The notes under the pieces: model-generated | Databases searched by the model: none | Told to the model about the DNA's origin: nothing | Seen by the model: the letters and a program-made list of their open reading frames with translations, nothing else | Made by a program: the position numbers and the translations under genes | Assembly (NCBI RefSeq): GCF_000337815.1 | Contig: NZ_AOLN01000004.1 | Coordinates: 221,253 to 285,252, forward strand | Length of the DNA: 64,000 nucleotides | Reading direction: 5' to 3' | From: Haloferax mucosum ATCC BAA-1512 | GTDB lineage: Archaea; Halobacteriota; Halobacteria; Halobacteriales; Haloferacaceae | Shown: positions 8,848 to 17,101 of the stretch, piece by piece | Layout of the letters: the number at the start of each line of letters is the position of its first letter | Numbering within the stretch: position 1 is the stretch's first letter

Positions 8848-9924
8848 ATGCAAGCGGCACACTACTACGGCCAAAAGGACGTTCGTATCGAAGACATCGA
8901 AACGCGGGCAGTCGGCGAAACGGCGGTTCGTATCGAAGTCGATGCCTGCGGTATCTGCGGTTCCGACCTCCACGAGTACGCGGCCGGGCCGATTTCAGTT
9001 CCGAGCGAGACGCCGCATCCACTCTCACAAGAGACGGCACCGGTACGAATGGGCCACGAGTTCAGCGGAACGGTCACAGAAGTCGGGACGGAAGTCGTGG
9101 ACCTCGAGGTCGGCGATGCGGTCGTCGTCAACCCAGTTCTCAGCTGTGGTAACTGTCGGTACTGTCGGGCAGGGGAGTATCACACCTGCGAGGCGGTCGG
9201 CTTCATCGGTCTGTCGGGCGGCGACGGTGGGTTCGCCGAATCGGTCGTCGTAGACACACAGCACGTCGTCCCGCTCGGTGACGACGTTCCAATCGAACAC
9301 GGCGCGCTGGTCGAGCCGCTCAGCGTCGGACTCCACGCGGTTCGTCGGTCCGAAGTGCAAGCAGGCGATTCAGTCGCCGTTTTCGGAAGCGGTCCCATCG
9401 GGCTTGCGGTGATTCAGTGTGCCCGAGCGGCGGGTGCAGGGCGAATTTACGTTTCCGAGCCGCGGCAAGCGCGACGCGAGCGTGCAATCGCTTGCGGCGC
9501 GAACGAAGTCATCGACCCGTCGAGTACGGACGCTGTCGAATACGTCACAACACAGACCGACGGCGGTGCCGACGTAACGTTCGAAGTCGCCGGCGTCGAA
9601 GCCTCGTTCAACGCCGCGGTGCAGAGCACGAAACGGGGCGGGACCGCGACCGTCGTGAGCACCTCCGAAGCGGAGATACGGACCGACGTGAACCAACTCG
9701 TCCTCGGCGAGCGCACGGTCACCGGGTCGCTCGCGTACCTCGCCGGGCCGCGGTCAGAAGAAGAGTTCGGCCGAGTCATCGACATGCTCGCCGACGGCCG
9801 CCTCGACCCCGAACCGCTCGTCACCGACCGAATCAGTCTCGAAGCACTCGTCGAAGACGGCTTCGAACAACTGCTCGACCCCGAAAGCGAGCACGTCAAG
9901 ATTCTCGTCAAGCCGAACGAGTAA
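8848..9924 (+). CDS. Zinc-dependent alcohol dehydrogenase (butanediol dehydrogenase-like)
   Basis: This is a medium-chain dehydrogenase that would oxidise a secondary alcohol or polyol with NAD(P). Catalytic zinc ligands are visible in CGICGSDLHEY (Cys), GHEFSG (His-Glu) and HGALVEPLSVG. The structural zinc site is CGNCRYCRAGEYHTC (four Cys). The Rossmann motif is VFGSGPIGLAVIQ near residue 178. Length (358) and the LHEY and EPLSV patterns match (R,R)-butanediol or sorbitol dehydrogenases; the substrate is not certain. Two iron boxes lie downstream but belong to the next gene. Confidence 0.88.
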   Translation: MQAAHYYGQKDVRIEDIETRAVGETAVRIEVDACGICGSDLHEYAAGPISVPSETPHPLSQETAPVRMGHEFSGTVTEVGTEVVDLEVGDAVVVNPVLSCGNCRYCRAGEYHTCEAVGFIGLSGGDGGFAESVVVDTQHVVPLGDDVPIEHGALVEPLSVGLHAVRRSEVQAGDSVAVFGSGPIGLAVIQCARAAGAGRIYVSEPRQARRERAIACGANEVIDPSSTDAVEYVTTQTDGGADVTFEVAGVEASFNAAVQSTKRGGTATVVSTSEAEIRTDVNQLVLGERTVTGSLAYLAGPRSEEEFGRVIDMLADGRLDPEPLVTDRISLEALVEDGFEQLLDPESEHVKILVKPNE

Positions 9925-9992
9925 CTACGAAACCGCTTCCCCGTACTTTTTCTGTGAACCTACAATCGCGGATATAACACGACCGGAGATGT

Positions 9993-10008
9993 TTTAGTCT
10001 GGCCTAAA
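9993..10008. promoter_or_regulatory. Iron box, distal copy
   Basis: TTTAGTCTGGCCTAAA matches the perfect box 37 bases downstream at 14 of 16 positions. The TTAGG-N-CCTAA type of palindrome is the kind recognised by DtxR-family iron regulators (SirR/Idr) in haloarchaea. Two boxes before one gene suggest tight iron control. Confidence 0.7.
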
Positions 10009-10029
10009 TTTCGGAACTTCTTTAGGGTA

Positions 10030-10045
10030 TTTAGGCTAGCCTAAA
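10030..10045. promoter_or_regulatory. Iron box, perfect palindrome overlapping the transcription start
   Basis: TTTAGGCTAGCCTAAA is a perfect 16-base palindrome ending two bases before the ATG of the siderophore-binding lipoprotein. If the mRNA is leaderless, the box covers the transcription start, an ideal place for iron-dependent repression. A related box lies before the paralogous gene at 48547. Confidence 0.8.
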
Positions 10046-10047
10046 AC

Positions 10048-11313
10048 ATGGCACGTGACAGCGAGGCGGAAAGCGGTCCGACACGACGTGACTATCTGGC
10101 GTACAGCGGTGCGCTGGTGAGCAGTGGCCTGTTCGCCGGTTGCCTGAGCAATGGCGGCGCGGGCGACGCACCAACTACGACGACAGCGGCAGAGACAGCG
10201 ACGGAAACGCAGACCGAAACGACGACGCAGACGACGACCGCCGAAGCGGATTCGTTCTCGGTCACGATGTCACCGGTGGGCGAAGTTTCGTTTGCGTCCG
10301 TCCCCGAAACCGCGTACGCGTACAGCCCCCACTACGCGGACATGGCTGTCGCCTTCGGGCACGGCGACGCAATCGCATCACTCGGCGCTCCCGACGGCTA
10401 CGGCACAGCACTGAACTACTACTACGACGCCATCGACGGCGCGAATTTCGACATCGAGCGCGTCAAACAGGTGTGGGACGGCGGTGTGGACAAAGAACTG
10501 TTCTACGAAATCGACGCCGACGTGCACCTCCAAGACCCCTGCTGGCTGATGTCGTTCGCGGAGGGCTGGGACGCCACCGACATAAAAGAAGTTCGGGAGA
10601 ACATCGGCCCGTGGGTCGGAAACCGATACAGCCGCGAGCAGGCGCAACCACCCGAGGAATGCCGCGACGGCTACCAGTTCTACACGCTCTGGGAACTCTC
10701 CGAGAAGATTGCGACGGTGTTCCAAGAACGAGCGCGGTACCGAGCACTCCACGACGAGTACGAGACGCTAACCGAGACTATCGAGAGCGACTTGCCGCCG
10801 GAAGCAGACAGGCCAACCGTCGGGCTCGTCGTCTACCGAGACGGCGCGTTCCGCCCGTACGAGATAAACAGCCCGGGGTTCGCAAAGGCACACATCCGGC
10901 CGCTCGGCGCACACGACGTCTTCGTGGACAACGACCAGACGTACGACGAAACCGCCGACGGCGAAATCGGTCACGAAGCGATGTTGGAACTCGACCCCGA
11001 CGTCATCCTGCACAACTTCGGTGTCGGAGGGTTCTACGATGTCGCCACGGTCCGCGAGACGCTGGCGTCCCACCCGGTCGGCAGTGAGCTGACGGCGGTC
11101 CAAAACGACCGCGTGTACAGCTCCGGCTTGCCGTTCCAAGGGCCGCTTACGACCTTCTTCCAACTTGAGATGACCGCGAAACAGCTCTACCCCGACGCGT
11201 TCGGCGAGTGGCCCGGCGACGGAAGCGAATCATCGTATCCCGATATTCCGGCCGACGAGCAACTATTCGACCGACAGCGACTCTCCGCTATCGTCACCGG
11301 AAGCGACTCGTAA
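10048..11313 (+). CDS. Iron-siderophore ABC transporter substrate-binding lipoprotein
   Basis: This is an extracellular lipid-anchored binding protein of the FepB/FecB/BtuF fold. A twin-arginine signal (TRRDYLAYSGALVSSGLFAGC) ends in a lipobox with Cys at residue 32. A Thr/Glu-rich linker follows, and the binding domain starts near residue 70 (FSVTMSPVGEVSFASVPETAYAYSPHYADMAVAFGHGDAI). It is a paralogue of the protein at 48547: both have the same PVGEV/PMGNV opening, the FGHGDA/LGHGDA motif and the FQ-PL-FQ-EMTAKQLYPD C-terminal segment. No permease or ATPase gene is adjacent. Two iron boxes before it strongly suggest induction by iron starvation; the siderophore is unknown. Confidence 0.87.
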   Translation: MARDSEAESGPTRRDYLAYSGALVSSGLFAGCLSNGGAGDAPTTTTAAETATETQTETTTQTTTAEADSFSVTMSPVGEVSFASVPETAYAYSPHYADMAVAFGHGDAIASLGAPDGYGTALNYYYDAIDGANFDIERVKQVWDGGVDKELFYEIDADVHLQDPCWLMSFAEGWDATDIKEVRENIGPWVGNRYSREQAQPPEECRDGYQFYTLWELSEKIATVFQERARYRALHDEYETLTETIESDLPPEADRPTVGLVVYRDGAFRPYEINSPGFAKAHIRPLGAHDVFVDNDQTYDETADGEIGHEAMLELDPDVILHNFGVGGFYDVATVRETLASHPVGSELTAVQNDRVYSSGLPFQGPLTTFFQLEMTAKQLYPDAFGEWPGDGSESSYPDIPADEQLFDRQRLSAIVTGSDS

Positions 11314-11358
11314 GGGTCGTCCGTTCGATTTTTATCGTCTGGCACACGTCGTACATTG

Positions 11359-12234
11359 ATGACCGTGAGGGATTCGCTCGACGAGCCGCGCATTATCGAC
11401 ACGCACGCACACCAGCCGACGGCGGAGTTCCTCGAAGACGCCGGCGGCGAGATGATGAAAGACGCGGCGAACAGATTCGGCGCGGAGATGGAGACGTGGG
11501 ACTACGAGGAGATGATAGAGGAGTACCACGAACACGGCATCGCCAAAGCGATTCTCCTCGGGTGGGATGCCGAGACGAACACGGGGAATCCTCCGGTTCC
11601 GAACGACTACGTCGCCGAAGTCCGCGACGAGTACCCGGATTTCTTCGTCGGATTCGGGAGCGTTGACCCGCTGAAAGACGACTGTGTCGAAGAGGCGATT
11701 CGCTGTGTCGAAGACCTCGGGCTGTCGGGGTTCAAGTTCCAACAGATCGCACAGGGTTTCGACCCGAGCGACGACGAACACACGAAACTGTTCGACACCA
11801 TCGAAGACCTCGGCGTGCCAGTCGTCTTCCACGGCGGGAACTCGACGCTCGGAGCGTGCTCGCCGGGCGGCCGCGGCCTGAAAATCAAGTACGGCAACCC
11901 GATGCTCATCGACGACGTGGCGGCGGAGCATCCGAACCTCAAGATTCTCATCGCTCACCCGGCGTTCCCGTGGGAACAAGAACAACTCGCCATCTGTCAG
12001 CAGAAGGGGAACGTCTACATGGACCTCTCGGGGTGGCTTCCCAAGTACATCGACGAGCAAGTGCTCCATTACGCGAAGACGGTCCTCCAAGACAAGGTGA
12101 TGTTCGGAACCGACTACCCGATGATTCGACCCGGCCGCTGGTTCGAGTCGTTCGACGACCACTTCGACGCCTCCGACGAAGTGAAACGGAAGGTTCTCTG
12201 GGAGAACGCAGAGCAGTTCCTCGGTCTCGACTGA
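11359..12234 (+). CDS. Amidohydrolase-family protein (ACMSD-like TIM barrel)
   Basis: The 291-residue protein is of the amidohydrolase-2 family (PF04909), which includes decarboxylases and hydrolases of carboxylated substrates. Metal-site residues are visible as HAH (DTHAHQP, residues 14-19), a His in VFHGGNS, a His in IAHPAFPW and an Asp in FGTDYPMI. The family has one divalent metal in a TIM barrel. The substrate cannot be told; members often decarboxylate aromatic or muconate-type acids, which would suit the neighbouring aromatic catabolic island, but that is speculative. A TTG codon precedes the ATG in frame; ATG at 11359 is preferred. Confidence 0.82.
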   Translation: MTVRDSLDEPRIIDTHAHQPTAEFLEDAGGEMMKDAANRFGAEMETWDYEEMIEEYHEHGIAKAILLGWDAETNTGNPPVPNDYVAEVRDEYPDFFVGFGSVDPLKDDCVEEAIRCVEDLGLSGFKFQQIAQGFDPSDDEHTKLFDTIEDLGVPVVFHGGNSTLGACSPGGRGLKIKYGNPMLIDDVAAEHPNLKILIAHPAFPWEQEQLAICQQKGNVYMDLSGWLPKYIDEQVLHYAKTVLQDKVMFGTDYPMIRPGRWFESFDDHFDASDEVKRKVLWENAEQFLGLD

Positions 12235-12317
12235 CACACTGAAGCAGACGAGATTCAGTATCGAGCGTCGAGGAGAGCAGGACCGGCTTCCACGGAAGAA
12301 TACAGATTCTATCGACG

Positions 12318-13235
12318 TTACCGAGCGTTTAGCGGCGCTTCGACCCGCTCGAACCACTGGTCGTGCTCACCCGAACTCGAATCCGGATGGATACAGTCCG
12401 CGAAGACGGCGAGTGAATCTACGAGACGCGGTCCGGGGCGATTGACGAGCGCGTTGCCATCGACCGCGTAGACGTGCCCCGACTGAACCGCCGCGATGTC
12501 GTCCCACATCGGGTGATGAGAAAGCTCCGAAACAGCCTCCAGCGCCCGCTCAACGTCGAAGCCACACGGGGCGACGACGAGCCGTTCGGGGTCGTATTCG
12601 AGAAGCGTCTCCCAGCGAATGGGAGCGGACGCCCCCTCCGGTTGGAATGACTCGTCGCCGCCGGCGAGACGGACCATATCTCGAACCCAGTGACCGCCGC
12701 GGATGAGCGGGTCGGTCCAGTCGAGAACCGCTGTTCGGGGGCGTTCAGACCTGTCGAGACGGCCACCCCGAGAACGGATGTCGGCGACGCGGTCAGCCGC
12801 GTCAACGCGGAGAGCCTCGGCTTCCGCTCGCTTGTCTACGGCCGCGCCGACTGCGACGATGTCGTCGAGCACATCTTCGAACGAGTGCGGGTCGAGCGCG
12901 AGCACGTCGGTATCGAGCGACCGCGATTCGACGGTTTCGAACACCGCCGACGAATCGACGGCACAGATGTCACACGTCGCCTGCGTGACCACGATGTCGG
13001 GGTCGAGCGATTCGAGTTCGTCGCCGTCGAGGTCGTACACCGCCCCCTGTACGGACTGCATCTGGTCGTCGATATCGCTACTCGACTGGTCTTCGTAGTC
13101 GATATCCGTGCTCGTGAGCACCGGTCGGTCGGTGACGTGCGGCGGATAGTCGCAACTGTGGGAGATGCCGACGGGGTCAACGCCGAGCGCGGTCAGCAGT
13201 TCGGTTGCGGACGGAAGCAGTGAAACGACGCGCAT
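12318..13235 (-). CDS. BtuF-like cobalamin-binding protein
   Basis: The 305-residue periplasmic-binding-like protein belongs to the BtuF/FhuD family (MRVVSLLPSATELLTALG, DIVVTQATCDICAV, WDDIAAVQSGHVYAVDG). Unlike the two iron-binding paralogues in the window it has no signal peptide or lipobox, so it may be cytoplasmic. Signal-less BtuF-like proteins are widespread in archaea and bacteria, and their function is unclear. ATG at 13235 gives the family start. It is a single leftward gene with no BtuCD nearby. Confidence 0.82.
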   Translation of the reverse strand: MRVVSLLPSATELLTALGVDPVGISHSCDYPPHVTDRPVLTSTDIDYEDQSSSDIDDQMQSVQGAVYDLDGDELESLDPDIVVTQATCDICAVDSSAVFETVESRSLDTDVLALDPHSFEDVLDDIVAVGAAVDKRAEAEALRVDAADRVADIRSRGGRLDRSERPRTAVLDWTDPLIRGGHWVRDMVRLAGGDESFQPEGASAPIRWETLLEYDPERLVVAPCGFDVERALEAVSELSHHPMWDDIAAVQSGHVYAVDGNALVNRPGPRLVDSLAVFADCIHPDSSSGEHDQWFERVEAPLNAR

Positions 13236-13327
13236 ACGACCGCTTCGTCTGCGAACCTCAAACGTCCGTCGGGTCGCGGTTGTGTTGAACCGTGGGTCGT
13301 TAATTCGAAGTGCCGTTGAGTCGGTGG

Positions 13328-13363
13328 TCGGTGGGTCAGTGGTCAGTGAATCGGTGGGTCAGT
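13328..13363. repeat. 13-base direct repeat
   Basis: TCGGTGGGTCAGT occurs at 13328-13340 and 13351-13363, a period of 23 bases. The second copy covers the stop codon of the enoyl-CoA hydratase gene. It may be simple slippage between GGTCAGTG-like motifs. Confidence 0.5.
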
Positions 13364-14123
13364 CGAAGTCGGGACGGCGATTCTCCAGGAAGGCCGAAAC
13401 ACCCTCGTCGTGCGCGTCGGTGTCGTAGGCGAGCGTCTGCGCCTGCGCCTCGCGTTCGAGACCGTCGCGCCACGGGCGTCCGAGGTTCGCGTGAATCGCC
13501 TCTTTTGCGAGCGCCAGTGTCTCAGTCGGGCGGGACGCAAGCGTTTCGACAGTTTCGGTGACCGTGGCATCGAGTTCGTCCGGGGCAACGACGTCGTTTA
13601 CGAGGTCGAGGGTCGCGGCGCGCTCGGCGGATATGAGCGTCCCGGTAAACGCCAACTCTTTCGCCGCGCGGAGACCGACGAGTCGCGGGAGTGTCACCGT
13701 CCCACCGGCGTCGGGGACGAGACCGACGTTGACGAACGACGCGCCGAAGCGCGCACCGCGGGCCGCGTAGGCGAAGTCGCAGGCGGCGACGACCGACGTG
13801 CCAGCGCCGACGGCGTCACCGTTGACGCGAGCGACGACCGGAACAGGGGCGGTGAGAATCGCTTCGGCGACGCGCCCGAGCGTCCCACGGACGCGCTCGT
13901 ACGCCTCGCGGGCGGTCTCATCGCGTTCGGCCATCGCTTGAATGTCGCCACCGGCGCTGAAGGCGTCGCCGTCGCCGGTCAAAACGACGGCGTCGAACGT
14001 CTCGGGTGTGAGGTCTTCGAGAGTCGCCGAGAGGTCACGTGCCACATCGGCGGTGAAGGCATTTTTCACGCTGGGTCGGTCGAACGTCACCGTCCTGACT
14101 CCGTCCGTGTCTTCGACTCGCAT
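13359..14123 (-). CDS. Enoyl-CoA hydratase/isomerase family protein
   Basis: The 254-residue crotonase-fold enzyme would hydrate or isomerise an enoyl-CoA in the cytoplasm. The oxyanion-hole segments are FSAGGDIQAMAER (about residues 55-67) and NGDAVGAGTSVVAACD (about 100-115). The position of the second hydratase Glu reads FVNVGLVPDAGGT, with Asp before the Gly pair, so isomerase activity is as likely as hydratase activity. It is next to the paa regulator and the oxygenase operon, so a role like PaaG or PaaF in ring isomerisation or beta-oxidation is plausible. ATG at 14123 (MRVEDTDGVRTVTFDRP) is the family start; upstream sequence in the same frame is not crotonase-like. Confidence 0.85.
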   Translation of the reverse strand: MRVEDTDGVRTVTFDRPSVKNAFTADVARDLSATLEDLTPETFDAVVLTGDGDAFSAGGDIQAMAERDETAREAYERVRGTLGRVAEAILTAPVPVVARVNGDAVGAGTSVVAACDFAYAARGARFGASFVNVGLVPDAGGTVTLPRLVGLRAAKELAFTGTLISAERAATLDLVNDVVAPDELDATVTETVETLASRPTETLALAKEAIHANLGRPWRDGLEREAQAQTLAYDTDAHDEGVSAFLENRRPDFD

Positions 14124-14188
14124 ACCCTCGCTACACGGACGCGAGGTAAATAGTCTCCCGGGCGACCAGTCACTTGGGCGAACCCCGG

Positions 14189-14248
14189 GGGCACTATTGG
14201 ACGAACACCCGGCGCTATAGACGGAGCACTCCGTGGGCACTATTGGAC
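14189..14248. repeat. Direct repeat GGGCACTATTGGAC between crotonase gene and regulator
   Basis: The 14-base GGGCACTATTGGAC is present at 14189-14202 and 14235-14248 in the gap between the start of the crotonase gene and the end of the HTH-bat regulator gene. The first copy is about 66 bases upstream of the crotonase start codon, so these could be binding sites controlling that gene. Confidence 0.5.
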
Positions 14249-14279
14249 AGAGTACCCCGTTGAGACTATCGAGGCGCAG

Positions 14280-14918
14280 TCAACCGAACAGCGTCCCGAA
14301 CACCGACTGTTGCGCTCGGCGGAGTCGCTCTAAGAACGCGGATTTGCTGATGCCGAGTTCGGCGGCCACGTCCTCGGCCGTGATGTTCCGCGGCAGTTCG
14401 AAATACCCTAATTCGACCGCGACGCGGAGGCTCTCTTCTTGCGCCGGTGTGAGGTCCCACGCTCTACCGACCGGTGACGTCTCATCAGACCGGAGCGGAT
14501 AGACGCGCTGAAGTTGGATACCGACGGTGTGGCCCGCCTTCTCCATCACGCCGCGGAGCACATCGTATCCGACTACCGCCCCGCGCATCGTCGCGCCGCC
14601 GTCGTTGTACTTCATCGATTCGACGAGAAAGCCGACATCGACGAGTTCGTGGACGACGCAGGGATGTTTCGAGAGACAACGGTAGGTGTAGGCGTCGTTG
14701 CCGCGGGTGACGTGGAGATAGCGAATGGCGTCGGCGGCGTCGAGGGTCGCCGCTAATCGGTCGTCGGGCGACGCCGAAAAATGGAGGAGTACGTTGCCGT
14801 CGGCGCGGAGTTGCGGCGCGGTCGCATCGACCGTGACGGGAACGGTCGCGGTCGCCCGAGCGAGCGGACAGTCGTCTCCGTCGATGCGGAACTCGGCGAC
14901 TAGACACTCCTCTATCAT
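14280..14918 (-). CDS. HTH-bat-type transcriptional regulator, divergent from paaA
   Basis: The 212-residue regulator has an N-terminal bacterioopsin-activator-type beta-rich domain (MIEECLVAEFRI ... CPLARATATVPV) and a C-terminal HTH_10 domain. The latter reads LTPAQEESLRVAVELGYFELPRNITAEDVAAELGISKSAFLERLRRAQ at about residues 158-205. Transcription runs away from paaABCD across a 90-base shared promoter, the classic arrangement of a local regulator, so control of phenylacetate catabolism is inferred. A TATA element at 14942-14949 lies about 27 bases upstream of its ATG, implying a leaderless mRNA. The effector is unknown. Confidence 0.88.
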   Translation of the reverse strand: MIEECLVAEFRIDGDDCPLARATATVPVTVDATAPQLRADGNVLLHFSASPDDRLAATLDAADAIRYLHVTRGNDAYTYRCLSKHPCVVHELVDVGFLVESMKYNDGGATMRGAVVGYDVLRGVMEKAGHTVGIQLQRVYPLRSDETSPVGRAWDLTPAQEESLRVAVELGYFELPRNITAEDVAAELGISKSAFLERLRRAQQSVFGTLFG

Positions 14919-14941
14919 CGTCCGTTCGTACGCGACACGTG

Positions 14942-14949
14942 TATAAAAA
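14942..14949 (-). promoter_or_regulatory. TATA element of the paa regulator gene
   Basis: On the minus strand the sequence reads TTTTTATA, centred about 27 bases before the ATG at 14918, as expected for a leaderless haloarchaeal transcript. The same AT-run reads TATAAAAA on the plus strand and could also be used for a paaA transcript with a leader. Confidence 0.6.
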
Positions 14950-15008
14950 GGCAGTCTATAGGCGGGCCAATTCGTAAGTGGTTATCCATGATAGTTTTAC
15001 ATAGACCG

Positions 15009-15953
15009 ATGGACCTCGAAACAGTCAAAGAACGAGCCGGACCGCGGCAGTTCGCTCCGAAAGACGACATGCCGGAGAAGTACCGCAAGGCTGCGACGCG
15101 GATGATTCAGTTCCACGCGAACAGCGAAGTCATGGGCGGCTATCTCGAAAAGCCGTTCATCCGCCAAGCACCGAGTATCGACCGCAAGCTGGCGTTCTCC
15201 GCGAAGGTACAGGACGAAATCGGGCACGCGCAACTGCTCTACCGAGCGGCTGAATCGCTCGGCATCAAGACGCGCGAAGAGATGCTCGACGAACTGGCAA
15301 ACGGTGAGGGGAAGTTCCTTAACTGCTTCCACTACCCGATGGAGTCGTGGCACGAAGTCCCGATGATCGCGTTCTTCGTGGACGGCGCGGCGATGCACCG
15401 GCAGGCGACACTCAAGAACACGTCGTGGACGCCGTACGCGCACGCGATGGACAAGGTGTGCTTCGAGGAGGGGTTCCACGTCAAACACGGCGAGTCCATC
15501 CTCTCCGAGCTGATGAACGGCTCGAAGGCGACCCAAGAAAAGACCCAGGAGGCCTTCGAACTGTGGTGGCCGCGCATCATCCAGTTCTTCGGCCCGACCA
15601 ACGACAAGTCGGTCCACAACGACTTCGCACAGCAGGTCGGTCTGAAGACGAAATCGAACGACGAACTGCGCGACACCTTCCTCGACACCTACGTCCCCAA
15701 GGCGGAAAAGTACGGTCTCGAAATCCCCGAGTACCCGCGTATCGAATACGACGAGGCCGAAGAAACCTACCACGTCAACGAAGACGACCTCGACTGGGAC
15801 GAGTTCTGGACGATCGCCAAGAACGACTCGGAAGGAAGCCACGAACAGATCGGCTCTCGCGCCCACGCCCAAGCGGCGGTCGAATGGGTCCGCGAGTCCA
15901 TGGATAGCTGGGAACAGGCATCGAACACCGGAACGCCGCAGGCGGCGGACTAA
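15009..15953 (+). CDS. paaA: 1,2-phenylacetyl-CoA epoxidase subunit PaaA (catalytic)
   Basis: This is the diiron subunit of the multicomponent oxygenase that epoxidises the ring of phenylacetyl-CoA. Iron-ligand motifs are visible: Glu in NSEVMGGYLEKPF, the DEIGH helix (KVQDEIGHAQLLY, around residue 70), Glu/Asp in MIAFFVDGAAMHR, and the second ExxH in CFEEGFHVKHGE. Length 314 fits PaaA. An ATG at 14988 is in frame, but ATG at 15009 gives MDLETVKERAGPRQF, the usual start. It is the first gene of the tightly packed operon paaABCD-zinc ribbon, with gaps of 1-7 bases, divergent from an HTH-bat regulator. Confidence 0.96.
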   Translation: MDLETVKERAGPRQFAPKDDMPEKYRKAATRMIQFHANSEVMGGYLEKPFIRQAPSIDRKLAFSAKVQDEIGHAQLLYRAAESLGIKTREEMLDELANGEGKFLNCFHYPMESWHEVPMIAFFVDGAAMHRQATLKNTSWTPYAHAMDKVCFEEGFHVKHGESILSELMNGSKATQEKTQEAFELWWPRIIQFFGPTNDKSVHNDFAQQVGLKTKSNDELRDTFLDTYVPKAEKYGLEIPEYPRIEYDEAEETYHVNEDDLDWDEFWTIAKNDSEGSHEQIGSRAHAQAAVEWVRESMDSWEQASNTGTPQAAD

Positions 15954-15958
15954 GAACC

Positions 15959-16279
15959 ATGATTTGGGAAGTATTCAGACAGGAGAAATCGGGCGGCTAC
16001 CACAAACACTGTGGCAACGTCCACGCACCGGACCGCGAATTAGCACTGCAGTTCGCGGCCATTCAACACGGCCGACGGATGAAGACGCACAGCCTGTGGG
16101 TCGCACCACAGCGTGAAATCGGCGAAATCGACGCCGACGAGATGAGTTTCGGTGGGATGACCGACAAGACCTACCGCTGGGCGACCTCGTACACGGACAT
16201 CGAACCCGCCGCGCCGGAAGTCGCAGAAAGCGAGGCCGAGCAGGCGGACGTCGAGCACTCGCTGGAGGCAGACAGCTAA
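15959..16279 (+). CDS. paaB: 1,2-phenylacetyl-CoA epoxidase subunit PaaB
   Basis: The small structural subunit (106 residues) of the phenylacetyl-CoA epoxidase begins MIWEVFRQEKSGGYHKHCGNVHAPD and contains ARD-like SLWVAPQREI, matching PaaB of other organisms (about 95 residues). In bacterial complexes PaaB bridges PaaA-PaaC heterodimers. The C-terminal 25 residues are Glu/Ala-rich, an acidic tail typical of halophiles. It starts five bases after paaA. Confidence 0.95.
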   Translation: MIWEVFRQEKSGGYHKHCGNVHAPDRELALQFAAIQHGRRMKTHSLWVAPQREIGEIDADEMSFGGMTDKTYRWATSYTDIEPAAPEVAESEAEQADVEHSLEADS

Positions 16280-16281
16280 CG

Positions 16282-17100
16282 ATGGCCGCATCACTCACTC
16301 CCGAAGACCTCGACGAGACCCAACGGGCGGCCATCGAGGAACTGCTGTTCCGCATGGCCGACGACGAGTACGTCCAAGGCGAGCGCCTCATCGAGTGGCA
16401 GATTTACGCACCGACACTCGAATCCGACCTCGCGCTGGCGAACATCGCCCAAGACGAGTTCGGCCACGCTCGTCTCTGGTACGACCTGCTCGAAGAACTC
16501 GGCCACACCGAAGCCGAACTCATCTGGGAGCGCCCAGCGGACGAGTTCAAACACACCACACTGGTCGAACTCCCGTTCGAGGAGGGCGACTGGGCAGACG
16601 TCATCGTCCGGTGCTACCTCTTCGACAGCGCCGAGCGACTGCGCTTGGAGTCCCTCGTGGACACCAGTTACGCGCCGCTCGCAGACCGCGTCGGAAAGGC
16701 GTTGAGCGAGGAGCGCTACCACCTCGAAAACGCACAGAGTTGGCTCGACAGACTCACCGACGGCGACAGCCTCGAACACGTCCAAGACGCGCTGGAACGG
16801 CTGTTCCCGCACGCGCTCTCGCTGTTCGGCGAGCCCGAGTACGAGGCCGAAATCGTCGAGAACGGCTTCCGGACGGATGCTATCGACGACCTCCGCGTGG
16901 AGTGGCTGGAGACGGTCATTCCCTACCTCGAATCGCTCGGGCTCAACGTACCCGACCCCGACGACGCGGAGCGACCGACCCCCCGTGGTCGAGACGGTAC
17001 TCACACCGAACACTGGGACGAATTGGCCGCGGACTTCCGGAAGACGTACAACGAACTCGAAGCGCCCGAACCGGCACGAATCGGACGGGAGCGTGCATAA
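16282..17100 (+). CDS. paaC: 1,2-phenylacetyl-CoA epoxidase subunit PaaC
   Basis: This is the structural partner of PaaA, a ferritin-like helical protein of 272 residues. The motifs LYRMADDEYVQGERLIEW (as LLFRMADDEYVQGERLIEW), NIAQDEFGHARLWYDLLEELG and LSEERYHLENAQSWLDRL are diagnostic. In bacteria PaaC heterodimerises with PaaA and is thought not to be the main catalytic site, although here DEFGH and EERYH motifs are kept. It starts two bases after paaB. Confidence 0.95.
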   Translation: MAASLTPEDLDETQRAAIEELLFRMADDEYVQGERLIEWQIYAPTLESDLALANIAQDEFGHARLWYDLLEELGHTEAELIWERPADEFKHTTLVELPFEEGDWADVIVRCYLFDSAERLRLESLVDTSYAPLADRVGKALSEERYHLENAQSWLDRLTDGDSLEHVQDALERLFPHALSLFGEPEYEAEIVENGFRTDAIDDLRVEWLETVIPYLESLGLNVPDPDDAERPTPRGRDGTHTEHWDELAADFRKTYNELEAPEPARIGRERA

Positions 17101-17101
17101 C

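Noticed and set aside
12318..13235. Placing the BtuF-like gene in the iron regulon with the other binding proteins
   Set aside because: It has no signal peptide or lipobox and no iron-box palindrome upstream.
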